Shown: positions 1-9,451, counted from the stretch's first letter. The stretch: 45,658 bases of DNA from Azoarcus sp031555955 (GCA_031555955.1 JAVBTY010000038.1:1-45658); one strand, 5' to 3'. Notes: generated by a model not told the origin, from the letters alone. Program-made: numbers and translations.

Positions 1-3000
1 CTCGCCAAGGTCGAGACGCACAACCACCCGACCGCGATTTCGCCCTTCCCCGGCGCTTCGACCGGCGCCGGTGGCGAGATCCGCGACGAGGGCGCGACCG
101 GGCGCGGTTCGCGGCCGAAGGCGGGACTGGCCGGTTTCTCGGTTTCCAATCTCAACATTCCCGGTTTCGACCAGCCTTGGGAACGGAGTTACGGCAAGCC
201 GGAACGCATCGCCTCGGCGCTCGACATCATGATCGAAGGCCCGCTCGGCGCGGCCGCCTTCAACAACGAATTCGGCCGGCCCAACCTCGCCGGGTATTTC
301 CGCAGCTTCGAGCAGGCGGTGGAGGGTGAGGTGCGCGGCTACCACAAGCCGATCATGATCGCCGGCGGATTGGGCAACATCCAGGCGCAACAGGCGCACA
401 AGATCAGTTTCGCGCCCGGTACGCTGATGATCCAGCTCGGCGGGCCTGGCATGCTGATCGGGCTCGGTGGCGGTGCCGCCTCGTCGATGGCAACTGGCAC
501 CAATACCGCCGATCTCGATTTCGCTTCGGTGCAGCGTGGCAATCCGGAAATTCAGCGGCGTTGCCAGGAGGTCATCGATGCCTGTTGGCAACGTGGTGAG
601 GCCAACCCCATCCTGTCGAGTCACGACGTCGGCGCCGGCGGGTTGTCGAACGCGATGCCGGAACTCGCCGACTCCGCAGGGCTCGGTGCGCGTTTCGAAC
701 TGCGCGAGGTCCATATCGAGGAGCCGGGCATGAGCCCGCGCGAAATCTGGAGCAACGAATCGCAGGAGCGTTACGTGCTCGCCATCGCGCCGGAAAGCCT
801 CGCGCTGTTCCGCGCCATCTGCGAACGCGAACGCTGCCCCTTCGCCGTGCTCGGCGAGGCGACGGCCGACGGGCGCCTGACCGTGACCGACCGCCATTTC
901 TCCAACTGCCCGGTCGACATGGAAATGCAGGTGCTGCTCGGCAAGCCGCCGAAGATGACGCGCAACGTTTTCCGCCGCGCCGTGCATCTGCCGCCGTTCG
1001 ACATCACCGGGCTGGATCTGAAGGATGCCGCGCTGCGCGTGCTGCGCAACCCCACGGTGGCGAGCAAGTCTTTTCTCATCACCATCGGCGACCGTTCGGT
1101 CGGTGGTCTCACCGCGCGTGACCAGATGGTCGGCCCGTGGCAAATGCCGGTGGCCGACGTCGCCGTTACCGCGACGAGTTTCCACGGTGTGCTTGGCGAA
1201 GCCTTCGCCATCGGCGAACGCACGCCGGTGGCTTGCCTGGATGCGCCGGCCTCCGCCCGCATGGCGGTGGGCGAATCCATCACCAATATCGCCGCCGCCG
1301 ACATCGCGGATATCGGGCAGGTCAAACTTTCCGCCAACTGGATGGCCGCGGCCGGCTATCGCGGCGAGGATGCGAGGCTGTTCGATACCGTCGACGCCGT
1401 GTCGCGCTTCTGCATCGATGCCGGCCTGTCGATTCCGGTGGGGAAGGATTCGCTGTCGATGCGCACGGCGTGGAACGAGGTTGACGAGAACGGCGTGGGC
1501 GAGGCTAAACAGGTCGTCGCGCCGCTGTCGCTGATCGTGACCGCCTTTGCGCCAGTGGAGGACGTGCGCGGCACGCTGACGCCGCAGCTCCGGTTGTCGA
1601 CGGATATCGATACCGAACTGCTGCTGATCGACCTCGGTGGCGGCGCCAACCGCCTTGGCGGTTCGGTATTCGCCCAGGTGCACAACTCGGTCGGCGAGCA
1701 TGCGCCCGACGTCGATCCGGCCCGGCTCGCGGCCTTTTTCGCCACCGTTCAGCGTTTGCGCCGCGAAGGTTTGATCCTGGCCTACCACGACCGCTCCGAC
1801 GGCGGCCTGTTCGCCGCGCTGTGCGAAATGGCCTTCGCGTCGCGCTGCGGCTTGTCGCTGGTGCTCGACACCGTGTGCTACGACCCGTACATGAACGACG
1901 TGGACGGCCTGGAGAAAAAGCCGGACACGCTCAAGGGCCGTTTCGACGATCATCTGATTCGCGGCCTGTTCGCCGAGGAACTGGGCGCGGTGATCCAGAT
2001 CCGCCGCGCCGATCGGGCGACGGTCGCTGAACTGTTGCGTGAAGCAAAGCTTGCCTACCATTTCATCGGCGAACCGAACGACAAGGACGAAATTCGCTTC
2101 TGGCGCAGCGCCAAGCTGGTGCTGGCCGCCTCGCGCACCGAATTGCTGCAGGCCTGGGCCGAAACCAGCCACCGCATTGCCTTGTTGCGCGACGATGCCG
2201 ACGCGGCACGGGAAGAGTTCGATGGCTTGGCCGATGCCGCCGATCCCGGCTTGTCGGTCAGTCTCGCCTTCGATGTCGCCGAGGACATCGCCGCGCCTTT
2301 CATCGCTGCCGGCGCACGGCCTCGGGTCGCGATATTGCGCGAGCAAGGGGTCAATTCCCAGTTCGAGATGGCGGCCGCGTTCGAGCGTGCCGGTTTCGAT
2401 CCGGTGGACGTGCACATGTCCGATCTGCAGGCCGGCCGGCATGATCTCGCGCGCTTCCACGGGTTTGCCGCCTGCGGCGGCTTCTCCTACGGTGACGTGC
2501 TCGGCGCCGGCCAGGGTTGGGCCAAGTCCATCCTGTTCAATCCGGCGCTTCGCACCGAGTTCGAGGCTTTCTTCGGTCGTGGCGACACCTTTGCCCTCGG
2601 CGTATGCAACGGCTGCCAGATGATGGCCCATCTGGCGCCGATCATTCCCGGCGCCGATGCCTGGCCAACCTTCCAGCGCAATCGCAGCGACCAGTTCGAA
2701 GCCCGCTTCGTCATGGCCGAGGTGCAGGAAAGCCCGTCCATCCTGCTCGCCGACATGGCCGGCAGCCGCATGCCCATCGTCGTCAGTCACGGCGAGGGCA
2801 GGGCGGTATTTGCCACCGAAGCCGACCGCGCTCGCGCGTTGGTTGCCTTGCGCTATATCGACAATCACGGCCAGCCTGCCGAAACCTACCCGAAGAACCC
2901 CAACGGCTCGCCGCAAGGCGTCACCGGCTTCACCACCGCCGATGGCCGTTTCAACATCATGATGCCGCACCCGGAACGTACCGCGCGCACGCTGCAGATG

Positions 3001-3090
3001 TCATGGGCGCCGCAATGGCTGGTCGAGCGCAGCCCCGATGCCTCGCCATGGATGCGGATGTTCCGCAACGCGCGCAGGTGGCTGGGGTGA
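1..3090 (+). CDS. purL: Phosphoribosylformylglycinamidine synthase, 5'-truncated by window edge
   Basis: This is the large single-chain FGAM synthase, which makes formylglycinamidine ribonucleotide from FGAR, ATP and glutamine in purine synthesis. The frame is open from base 1, so the start lies outside the window; 1029 codons are present where the family has about 1300. The first codons already show the conserved VETHNHPTAISPFPGASTGA substrate loop. The two AIR-synthase-like repeats follow, and the class I glutamine amidotransferase domain starts near window residue 774. Its nucleophile is Cys869 in GVCNGCQMM and its His/Glu pair is at 990/992 in PHPERT. No internal disruption is seen. The gene stands apart from other pur genes here. 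Identification is certain. Confidence 0.98.
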   Translation, partial: LAKVETHNHPTAISPFPGASTGAGGEIRDEGATGRGSRPKAGLAGFSVSNLNIPGFDQPWERSYGKPERIASALDIMIEGPLGAAAFNNEFGRPNLAGYFRSFEQAVEGEVRGYHKPIMIAGGLGNIQAQQAHKISFAPGTLMIQLGGPGMLIGLGGGAASSMATGTNTADLDFASVQRGNPEIQRRCQEVIDACWQRGEANPILSSHDVGAGGLSNAMPELADSAGLGARFELREVHIEEPGMSPREIWSNESQERYVLAIAPESLALFRAICERERCPFAVLGEATADGRLTVTDRHFSNCPVDMEMQVLLGKPPKMTRNVFRRAVHLPPFDITGLDLKDAALRVLRNPTVASKSFLITIGDRSVGGLTARDQMVGPWQMPVADVAVTATSFHGVLGEAFAIGERTPVACLDAPASARMAVGESITNIAAADIADIGQVKLSANWMAAAGYRGEDARLFDTVDAVSRFCIDAGLSIPVGKDSLSMRTAWNEVDENGVGEAKQVVAPLSLIVTAFAPVEDVRGTLTPQLRLSTDIDTELLLIDLGGGANRLGGSVFAQVHNSVGEHAPDVDPARLAAFFATVQRLRREGLILAYHDRSDGGLFAALCEMAFASRCGLSLVLDTVCYDPYMNDVDGLEKKPDTLKGRFDDHLIRGLFAEELGAVIQIRRADRATVAELLREAKLAYHFIGEPNDKDEIRFWRSAKLVLAASRTELLQAWAETSHRIALLRDDADAAREEFDGLADAADPGLSVSLAFDVAEDIAAPFIAAGARPRVAILREQGVNSQFEMAAAFERAGFDPVDVHMSDLQAGRHDLARFHGFAACGGFSYGDVLGAGQGWAKSILFNPALRTEFEAFFGRGDTFALGVCNGCQMMAHLAPIIPGADAWPTFQRNRSDQFEARFVMAEVQESPSILLADMAGSRMPIVVSHGEGRAVFATEADRARALVALRYIDNHGQPAETYPKNPNGSPQGVTGFTTADGRFNIMMPHPERTARTLQMSWAPQWLVERSPDASPWMRMFRNARRWLG

Positions 3091-3189
3091 GCGGCGCGAT
3101 GGCCTGCCGCTTCGGGGGCAAGCTGTCGCCGTGGCTCGTGGGCCACGTTACGCGGGCATACAGGGTCTAGGGCCGCGGAGCGCTTCGGC

Positions 3190-4404
3190 ATGAATGCGGC
3201 GCTCGACGTAGCCACGCTTGGTCAGGTATTCACGCCGGGCGACGTCGTATCCACGATGCTGGCGCTGCGTGCCAATCGGGGGCGTGTGCTCGAACCCTCC
3301 GCTGGAGAGGGCGCGTTTTCGCGGCGGATTTCCGGCTGTACCGCGCTTGAGGTCGATCCGCGCGTGGCGCCGCCGGGCGCCAGGGTGGTGGATTTTTTCG
3401 CCTGGCCGCTCACCGAGCGTTTCGACACCGTCATCGGCAATCCGCCTTATGTGCGCTACCAGGACATCGCGCCGGCAACGCGGTCGCTGTTCGACTCGTC
3501 GCTGTTCGATGCCCGTTCCAATCTGTTCCTGTTTTTCATCGAGAAAAGCGTCCGCCATTTGAACGACGGCGGCGAACTGATCTTCATCACGCCGCGCGAA
3601 TTCATCAAGCTGACCGCCGCGGCCAGGCTCAACGACTGGCTGTTCGGGCAGGGTACGATCACGCACTGGATCGAGACCGGTGACACACGGATTTTCTCCG
3701 GTGCGGTGCCCAACTGCGCGATCTTTCGTTTCGTGCGTGGCGACTTCTCGCGCCGGACCCGCTACCGGCGTATCGGCGACGCCGATTGGGACGAGCGCGA
3801 AATGGTGCATATCGGCGGCCAGCTCGCCTTCACCCACGCGCATCTCACCGTGCCGCTCGCGTCGCTGTTCGACGTGCGCGTCGGCGCCGTATCCGGGGCC
3901 GATACGGTGTTCACCCACCCGGAAGGCAATCTCGAATTCGTCTGTTCGCAAACCGTTGCGACCGGAAAGACCCGGCGCATGTTCTATGACGTCCTTCATC
4001 CGCATCTGGAGCCGTACAAGGACAGATTGCTGGCGCGGCGCGTGCGGGACTTCGACGAGCGTAACTGGTGGAAGTGGGGGCGCGGCTACCACGTCGCGCC
4101 GGGAGTGGAGCGCATCTACGTCAACGGCAAAACCCGCCAGCCACGCCCGTTCTTCACCCATGCGTGCGAAGCCTATGATGGTTCCGTGCTGGCGTTGTTT
4201 TCGAAAACGGAAGGTGTGGATGTCGGGCGCGCGGTCGAACTGCTCAACGACGCGGTGCCGTGGGAAGAGCTGGGCTTCGTCGTCGATGGGCGCTATCTGT
4301 TTACCCAGCGGACGCTGGCGACGCTGCATCTGCCCGAAATTTTCGCCAGCCTGCTGCCCGCGCATGCGAAAGCTGAGGACAGGGAAGCCGCTCCCGCTTT
4401 CTGA
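3190..4404 (+). CDS. Solitary N6-adenine DNA methyltransferase-like protein (TaqI/Eco57I type)
   Basis: This 404-residue class I SAM-dependent methyltransferase carries GQVFTP at residues 11-16, a SAM-binding motif I VLEPSAGEGAF near 33-43, an acidic EVDPR strand, and the catalytic NPPYVRYQ at 84-91. NPPY is characteristic of amino-methylating (N6-adenine) enzymes. The C-terminal half (about 220-400) is not a catalytic fold; it contains a KTR..PRPFF segment reminiscent of TaqI-like target-recognition regions, which is a tentative reading. No restriction endonuclease, specificity subunit or vsr-like gene lies beside it, so it looks like an orphan. It sits 99 bp after purL on the same strand without a clear Shine-Dalgarno. 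Target specificity cannot be read from the sequence. A role on a protein or RNA substrate is a less likely alternative. Confidence 0.8.
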   Translation: MNAALDVATLGQVFTPGDVVSTMLALRANRGRVLEPSAGEGAFSRRISGCTALEVDPRVAPPGARVVDFFAWPLTERFDTVIGNPPYVRYQDIAPATRSLFDSSLFDARSNLFLFFIEKSVRHLNDGGELIFITPREFIKLTAAARLNDWLFGQGTITHWIETGDTRIFSGAVPNCAIFRFVRGDFSRRTRYRRIGDADWDEREMVHIGGQLAFTHAHLTVPLASLFDVRVGAVSGADTVFTHPEGNLEFVCSQTVATGKTRRMFYDVLHPHLEPYKDRLLARRVRDFDERNWWKWGRGYHVAPGVERIYVNGKTRQPRPFFTHACEAYDGSVLALFSKTEGVDVGRAVELLNDAVPWEELGFVVDGRYLFTQRTLATLHLPEIFASLLPAHAKAEDREAAPAF

Positions 4405-4502
4405 CTGGAATCAAGCCTGGGAGGCAGGATGGCTGCTAGAATCCGCCCACTGTTTTCCGTCCCCTTTTTGAGCCCTCTTTCCGTACTGCGCCATAACGCC
4501 CG

Positions 4503-4922
4503 ATGAACCGTTTCCGCCAGCGCCTTTTTGCCTGGATCGCGCTTTTCGCGATGCTCTCCGGCGTGCTGCTCCCGTCGGTCGGCCAGGCGGCGGGCGCGGG
4601 CGGGCAGGGCAGCGGCGGAATCTGGCGTCTTGAGATCTGCTCCGCCAGCGGCAACCACTGGATCGAACTCGACGCCGCGCAGGCGCGGGATTTCATCGCC
4701 CATGCGGGCGATCCGGCATCGGGCGGGGAGGCAGCGGCAACGTCCGGGCATTGCCCCTGGTGCTGCGGCCATTCCCAGGCTGCGGGTCTGCCGCCAGCGG
4801 TGCTGCCGTCTTTCGCGCTTCCCGCGCAGCCAGGGGTTTTACCCGTATCGTTCCTGCCCGCCGCCCGCCCGCTTCATGCCTGGGCCACAGCGCGGCCCCG
4901 CGCGCCGCCACAGGCGGGCTGA
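4503..4922 (+). CDS. DUF2946-like secreted small protein of a copper cluster
   Basis: This 139-residue protein has a hydrophobic N-terminal signal or anchor (residues 10-29, ending VGQAAG) and a Cys/His cluster near the middle, SGHCPWCCGHSQ. The HCPxC pattern and the neighbours (a PCu(A)C chaperone and a TonB copper receptor) match the DUF2946 family, whose function is unknown but which recurs beside copper genes. The C-terminal 50 residues are rich in Pro, Ala and Arg. I infer periplasmic or membrane-bound metal handling through the Cys/His cluster. The ATG start is supported by the signal sequence; no good Shine-Dalgarno is visible. Confidence 0.72.
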   Translation: MNRFRQRLFAWIALFAMLSGVLLPSVGQAAGAGGQGSGGIWRLEICSASGNHWIELDAAQARDFIAHAGDPASGGEAAATSGHCPWCCGHSQAAGLPPAVLPSFALPAQPGVLPVSFLPAARPLHAWATARPRAPPQAG

Positions 4923-5037
4923 CGCCTGCTTCGTTGGCCGGGCCGCGCTCCCGGCTGTTTTTCCGCCATCCTTTTCACGGCTCCGTTTCGGGGGGGCGTT
5001 CCCCCGCGAGCCGCTTTCTACCTGATTACCGACCACC

Positions 5038-5496
5038 ATGAAAAAGCTTCTCCTGATTTCCCTTGCCACGCTTGTTCCGTTTGCCGCCGTTGCTGAAACC
5101 ACGGTGGCTGAACCATGGGTCCGCGCCACTGTGCCGCAGCAGAAGGCCTCTGGCGCCTTCATGCGGCTGACCTCGGATGTGGATGCCCGCCTTGTCGCGG
5201 TTGAATCGTCCGTGGCCGGAACGGCGGAAATCCATGAGATGGTTATGGACAGCGGCGTCATGAAAATGAGCCCGGTCGCTGGCCTCGACCTGCCCGCCGG
5301 TAAAACCGTCGAGCTGAAGCCGGGCGGGTATCACGTCATGCTGTTCAACCTGAAAACGCAGCTGAAGGATGGGGAAACTGCGCCGCTGACCCTGACCGTC
5401 GAAAACCGCGACGGCTCGCGGCAGACGCTGGATGTGACCGCGCCGGTCCGTCCGCTGGGCGCGCCTGCCGGCATGCCGATGAAGCACGGCCACTGA
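5038..5496 (+). CDS. Periplasmic copper chaperone PCu(A)C
   Basis: This 152-residue protein has a signal peptide (residues 1-19, cleavage after AVA) and a complete Cu(I) site. His66-X10-Met77-X21-His99-X-Met101 fits the family rule H-X10-M-X21-H-X-M exactly. Family members carry Cu(I) in the periplasm, typically to the CuA or CuB site of cytochrome oxidase. The His/Met-rich tail (MPMKHGH) may add a second metal site, as in some homologues. It follows the DUF2946 gene by 115 bp and is followed by a hairpin terminator at 5503-5524 and then the TonB copper receptor. Together these suggest a copper acquisition and delivery unit. Confidence 0.92.
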   Translation: MKKLLLISLATLVPFAAVAETTVAEPWVRATVPQQKASGAFMRLTSDVDARLVAVESSVAGTAEIHEMVMDSGVMKMSPVAGLDLPAGKTVELKPGGYHVMLFNLKTQLKDGETAPLTLTVENRDGSRQTLDVTAPVRPLGAPAGMPMKHGH

Positions 5497-5502
5497 GCCG
5501 CA

Positions 5503-5524
5503 GGCTGGCCGCGCCAGCCCTTTT
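5503..5524 (+). terminator. Hairpin terminator after the copper chaperone
   Basis: A perfect 7-bp stem GGCTGGC / GCCAGCC with a CGC loop is followed by CTTTTA, seven bases after the stop codon of the PCu(A)C gene. The T run is short, so termination may be partial, leaving some read-through into the receptor gene. A second perfect hairpin (CCCGCCG / CGGCGGG, 5544-5561) lies further into the leader of the receptor gene. Confidence 0.6.
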
Positions 5525-5653
5525 ACCGCCGGGACTTCCATTGCCCGCCGCAGGCGGCGGGGCGTGGAGGCCTGCGCCCGCGCCTTGCTGCGCCGGATTA
5601 TGCCGACCAGCGCGGGCATGAATAAATATTTAAAAAATCAGGGACTTAATAGT

Positions 5654-7708
5654 ATGAACTCCATTCCTTTTCGCCGCAGCCCCCTGGCGCTGGCGCTTTT
5701 TTTCGCGCTTCCCGCGCTGGCCGCTGAACAGGCGCAGGATTCGGGCGAGCATCTGCTGGATAGCGTCGTGATTACCGCGCCAGCGATGGTTGAGCCGCTG
5801 ACGATCGTCACCGATCCGAAAGCGCCACGCCAGCCGATACCGGCCAATGATGGCGCGGATTTTCTCAAAAGCATTCCCGGCTTCTCGGTGATCCGCAAAG
5901 GCGGCACCGATGGCGATCCGCTGCTGCGCGGCATGTCCGGCTCGCGCCTGGGTATCTTTCTCGATGGGCAGGAAATCTACGGCGGCTGCGGTGGGCGCAT
6001 GGACCCGCCTACCGCGTATGTGTACCCCGCCGCCTATGACCGCGTTACCGTCGTGAAAGGGCCGCAGAATGTTATTTACGGCGCGGGCACGTCGGCGGGC
6101 GCGGTGCTGTTCGAGCGCGATCTGCGCCGTTTCGAGGCAAGCGGCTGGATGCTGGATGCAAGCCTGATCGGCGGCAGCTTTGGCCGTAACGACCAGATTG
6201 CCGATATCCGCGGCGGCACGCCGGAAGTGCAGGTGCGTGCAGGGGCCACCCGCGGCCATTCGGACGACTACGAAGATGGCGACGGCACGAAAATCCATTC
6301 GCGCTACACCCGCTGGAGTACGAACGCGGCGCTGGCGTGGACGCCGGATGAATGGACTTCGCTCGAACTTTCCGCGGCGCGCAGCGATGGCGAGGCCGCC
6401 TACGCCGATCGCGGCATGGATGGATCGAAGTTTGCCCGTGATAATTTCGGGCTGAAATTCGAACGGCGCAACCTGTCGCCGGTGGTCGAAAAGGTATGGG
6501 CGCAGGCCTATTACAACCATATCGATCACGTCATGGATAACTACAGCCTGCGTGACCAGCCGAAGCCGAACGGTTTCGCCGTGTCGAACCCGGACCGCTT
6601 CACCACCGGCGCGCGCGCGGGCGTCACCCTGGCGCTGAGCGAGCCGTTGCGGCTTACCGTTGGCGCGGATACCAAGCGGGATATTCACCGTGGCCGCAGC
6701 GCCAGCGGACGCGCCAGCGCGGACGAGGCTGAAGGCGTGCTCCATAGCCTGCCTTATACGGAAGATGTGCGCTTCGAACAGTACGGCGTGTTCGGCGAGG
6801 CCAGCTACCGCTATCAGGACGGCAGCCGCACCGTGGCCGGGCTGCGGGTGGATCAGCATTCCGCCAAGGACGAGCGCCCCTGCGCTTCCGGCGTCTGCCC
6901 CAATCCGACCCGGGGCGACAAGGACCGCGCCACGCTCAACAGCGGTTTCGCCCGCTACGAAGGAGCTTTCGATGCCGGCGCCGGAATCTGGTATGCCGGT
7001 ATCGGCCACGTCGAGCGTTTCCCCGATTTCTGGGAGCGCATCCGTTTCGACGAAAACACCCTGAGCAGCGCCTTCATGAGCGTCGATCCTGAAAAAACGA
7101 CGCAGCTTGATGTCGGCCTGAACTGGTCGGACGCCGACTGGAGCACCGCCGTTTCGGCCTTCTACGGCAAGGTTAACGACTACGTCCTGATGAAATGGAC
7201 TGCGCCGGTGCGGGTGCGCAACGTCGATGCCACGGTGTTTGGCGCGGAACTCGATCTGGCCCGCCGCCTTGCGCGCAACTGGAAAGCCACGGGCACGCTG
7301 GCGTGGGTGCGCGGCGAGAACGACACGGACGATGTTCCGCTGGCCCAGCAGCCGCCGCTGGAAGTGCGTTTAGCGCTGGAATACGACGATGGCGTCTTCT
7401 CGTTCGGAAACCTGCTGCGCCTTGTGGCGGACCAGAACCGTTATGACATTGGCTCCGGCAACATCGTGGCGAACGGGCAGGATATTGGCCGCACGCCAGG
7501 ATTCGCGGTGTTTTCGGTCAATGCGGGCTGGCGTCCGAAGAAAGGCGTGCTGGTCAGCGCCGGTATCGACAATCTGTTCGACCGGACCTACGCAGAACAT
7601 CTGTCGAAAGGCGGCGCCATGGTGCCGGGTTACGCGCCTCCGGGTGAAACCCGGATCAACGAACCGGGCCGGGTGTTCTGGCTGCAGGCGCGGGTCACGC
7701 TGGACTGA
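5654..7708 (+). CDS. TonB-dependent copper receptor (outer membrane)
   Basis: This 684-residue outer-membrane receptor has a signal peptide (residues 1-24, ending ALAAE), a plug domain with GFSVIRKGGTDGDPLLRGMSG and VTVVKGPQNVIYGAGTSAG, then a beta-barrel ending in Trp-Leu-Gln-Ala-Arg-Val-Thr-Leu-Asp. The GGCGGRMDPPTAYVYP segment of the plug is typical of the copper-receptor subgroup (OprC/NosA-like); its Cys and Met are possible metal ligands. The ATG at 5654 is chosen because the signal peptide starts there and AGGGA lies ten bases upstream; an in-frame ATG at 5618 would add 12 residues. The neighbouring chaperone and DUF2946 genes support copper. Energy would come from TonB-ExbBD; an exbBD pair lies at 24505. 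Confidence 0.88.
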   Translation: MNSIPFRRSPLALALFFALPALAAEQAQDSGEHLLDSVVITAPAMVEPLTIVTDPKAPRQPIPANDGADFLKSIPGFSVIRKGGTDGDPLLRGMSGSRLGIFLDGQEIYGGCGGRMDPPTAYVYPAAYDRVTVVKGPQNVIYGAGTSAGAVLFERDLRRFEASGWMLDASLIGGSFGRNDQIADIRGGTPEVQVRAGATRGHSDDYEDGDGTKIHSRYTRWSTNAALAWTPDEWTSLELSAARSDGEAAYADRGMDGSKFARDNFGLKFERRNLSPVVEKVWAQAYYNHIDHVMDNYSLRDQPKPNGFAVSNPDRFTTGARAGVTLALSEPLRLTVGADTKRDIHRGRSASGRASADEAEGVLHSLPYTEDVRFEQYGVFGEASYRYQDGSRTVAGLRVDQHSAKDERPCASGVCPNPTRGDKDRATLNSGFARYEGAFDAGAGIWYAGIGHVERFPDFWERIRFDENTLSSAFMSVDPEKTTQLDVGLNWSDADWSTAVSAFYGKVNDYVLMKWTAPVRVRNVDATVFGAELDLARRLARNWKATGTLAWVRGENDTDDVPLAQQPPLEVRLALEYDDGVFSFGNLLRLVADQNRYDIGSGNIVANGQDIGRTPGFAVFSVNAGWRPKKGVLVSAGIDNLFDRTYAEHLSKGGAMVPGYAPPGETRINEPGRVFWLQARVTLD

Positions 7709-7730
7709 AACCGTAACGAAGGGATGAAAC

Positions 7731-7764
7731 AAAGGGGGGCGGTTCTTGCGGACTGCCCCCTTTT
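7731..7764. terminator. Bidirectional terminator between copper receptor and ETF-QO
   Basis: AAAGGGGGGC pairs with GCCCCCTTTT across a 14-base loop. With T's on one side and A's on the other, it can end the plus-strand receptor transcript and the convergent minus-strand ETF-QO transcript (stop codon at 7808). Confidence 0.75.
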
Positions 7765-7807
7765 CGTGGCTGCCGCCAGTATTGCGGCGGGCGCGGTTTT
7801 GGTGTGC

Positions 7808-9451
7808 TTACATTCCCTGGTAGATCGGCCCTTCGCCGCCCTGCGGCACCATCCAGTCGATGTTCTGGGTCGGGTCCTTGATGTCGCAGGTCTTGCAGTG
7901 CACACAGTTCTGCGCGTTGATCTGCAGGCGTGGCGCGCCGTCTTCTCCATCGCGCACGATTTCATAGACGCCCGCAGGGCAGTAGCGCTGTTCCGGCGCG
8001 TCGTAGCGGGCGAGGTTGACGGAAACCGGGATGGATGCATCCTTCAGCCGCAGGTGACAGGGCTGGTCTTCCTCGTGGTTGGTGTTGGAGAGGAATACCG
8101 AGGAGAGGCGGTCGAACGTCAGCACGCCATCGGGTTTTGGATATTCGATCCTTGTGCTGTTCGCGGCCGGGTCGAGCATGACGTGATCCGCGCTGTTGTG
8201 CAGCGTCCAGGGCACCTTGCCGCCGAACAGCTTCTGGTCCATGCCGAACAGCAGCGAGCCCAGCCACAAACCCCGTTTCATGTAGGGCTTGAAGTTGCGC
8301 GTTTTGTGCAGTTCCGTGTACAGCCAGGAGGTGCGGAAAGCGGCGGGGAAGGCGGTGAGCGCGTCGCGCTGGCGGCTGGCGGAGACGGCCTCGAACGCGG
8401 CATCGGCGGCGAGCATGCCGGACTTGATCGCGGCATGGCTGCCCTTGATGCGGGCGGCGTTGAGAAAGCCCGCGTCGTCGCCGATCAGCGCGCCGCCCGG
8501 GAAAATCAGCCGGGGCTGGCTCTGCAGGCCACCCGCCGCGATGGCGCGCGCGCCGTAGGCCAGGCGTTTGCCGCCTTCGAGAAACTGGCGGATTTCCGGA
8601 TGTGTCTTGTAGCGCTGGAATTCCTCGAACGGCGACATGTACGGATTGCGGTAATTCAGGCCGACGACGTAGCCCACCGAAACAAGATTGTTTTCGAGGT
8701 GGTAGGCAAAGCCGCCGCCGTAGGTGTCCGCCGGCATGGGCCAGCCCGCGGTATGGACGACGAGGCCGGGGCGGTGGCGCTCCACCGGCACTTCCCACAG
8801 TTCTTTCAGGCCGATGCCATAGGTTTGCGGGTCCGCGCCGTCGCGCAGGTTGAATTTTGCTTCCAGCTGTTTGCCGAGGTGGCCGCGGCAGCCTTCGGCG
8901 AACAGCGTGTATTTCGCATGCAGTTCCATGCCCGGCTGGTGGTGCGGGCCGGGCGCGCCATCGCGGGTAAGCCCCATGTCGCCTGTGGCCACGCCTTTTA
9001 CCGAACCGTTTTCGTCGTACAGGATTTCGGCTCCGGCGAAGCCGGGGTAAATTTCCACGCCCAGCGCTTCGGCCTGCTCGCCCATCCATTTGACGACGTT
9101 GCCCAGACGGACGATGTAATTGCCGTGATTCAGGAAACAGTCCGGCAGCAGGTTGTTGGGAATCCGGTGTCCGCCGGTTTCATTGAGGAATATCACCCGG
9201 TCTTCGGTCACGGCGGTGCTCAGCGGCGCGCCGCGTTCCTTCCAGTCCGGAAACAGCTCGGTGAAGGCCTGCGGGTCCATGACCGCGCCAGAAAGAATAT
9301 GGGCGCCGATTTCAGCGCCCTTTTCAATCAGACATACGGACAGATCTACGTTCCGCTCCGCGGCCAGCTCCCTGATCCGGATCGCCGCCGCCAGACCCGC
9401 CGGGCCGCCGCCGACAACCAGAACATCAAACTCCATGGATTCGCGTTCCAT
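7808..9451 (-). CDS. Electron transfer flavoprotein-ubiquinone oxidoreductase
   Basis: This 547-residue inner-membrane-associated flavo-iron-sulfur enzyme passes electrons from reduced ETF (fatty-acid and amino-acid dehydrogenases) to quinone. The N-terminus has the FAD-binding VVGGGPAGLAAAIRIR motif and the conserved GAHILSGAVMDP. The C-terminus has the 4Fe-4S ligands: one Cys in CPAGVYE and three in NCVHCKTCDIKDPTQNI, followed by the family ending GGEGPIYQGM. Length matches the family. The ATG at 9451 is preceded by GGGAGA at good spacing; an internal ATG five codons on is also possible. The ETF subunits themselves are not in the window. It is transcribed away from the thioesterase gene. 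Confidence 0.96.
   Translation of the reverse strand: MERESMEFDVLVVGGGPAGLAAAIRIRELAAERNVDLSVCLIEKGAEIGAHILSGAVMDPQAFTELFPDWKERGAPLSTAVTEDRVIFLNETGGHRIPNNLLPDCFLNHGNYIVRLGNVVKWMGEQAEALGVEIYPGFAGAEILYDENGSVKGVATGDMGLTRDGAPGPHHQPGMELHAKYTLFAEGCRGHLGKQLEAKFNLRDGADPQTYGIGLKELWEVPVERHRPGLVVHTAGWPMPADTYGGGFAYHLENNLVSVGYVVGLNYRNPYMSPFEEFQRYKTHPEIRQFLEGGKRLAYGARAIAAGGLQSQPRLIFPGGALIGDDAGFLNAARIKGSHAAIKSGMLAADAAFEAVSASRQRDALTAFPAAFRTSWLYTELHKTRNFKPYMKRGLWLGSLLFGMDQKLFGGKVPWTLHNSADHVMLDPAANSTRIEYPKPDGVLTFDRLSSVFLSNTNHEEDQPCHLRLKDASIPVSVNLARYDAPEQRYCPAGVYEIVRDGEDGAPRLQINAQNCVHCKTCDIKDPTQNIDWMVPQGGEGPIYQGM

Noticed and set aside
3148..4365. Open frame of about 405 codons on the minus strand opposite the methyltransferase
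   Set aside because: Arg/Gly/Ala-rich shadow without motifs; the plus-strand frame has clear SAM and NPPY motifs.
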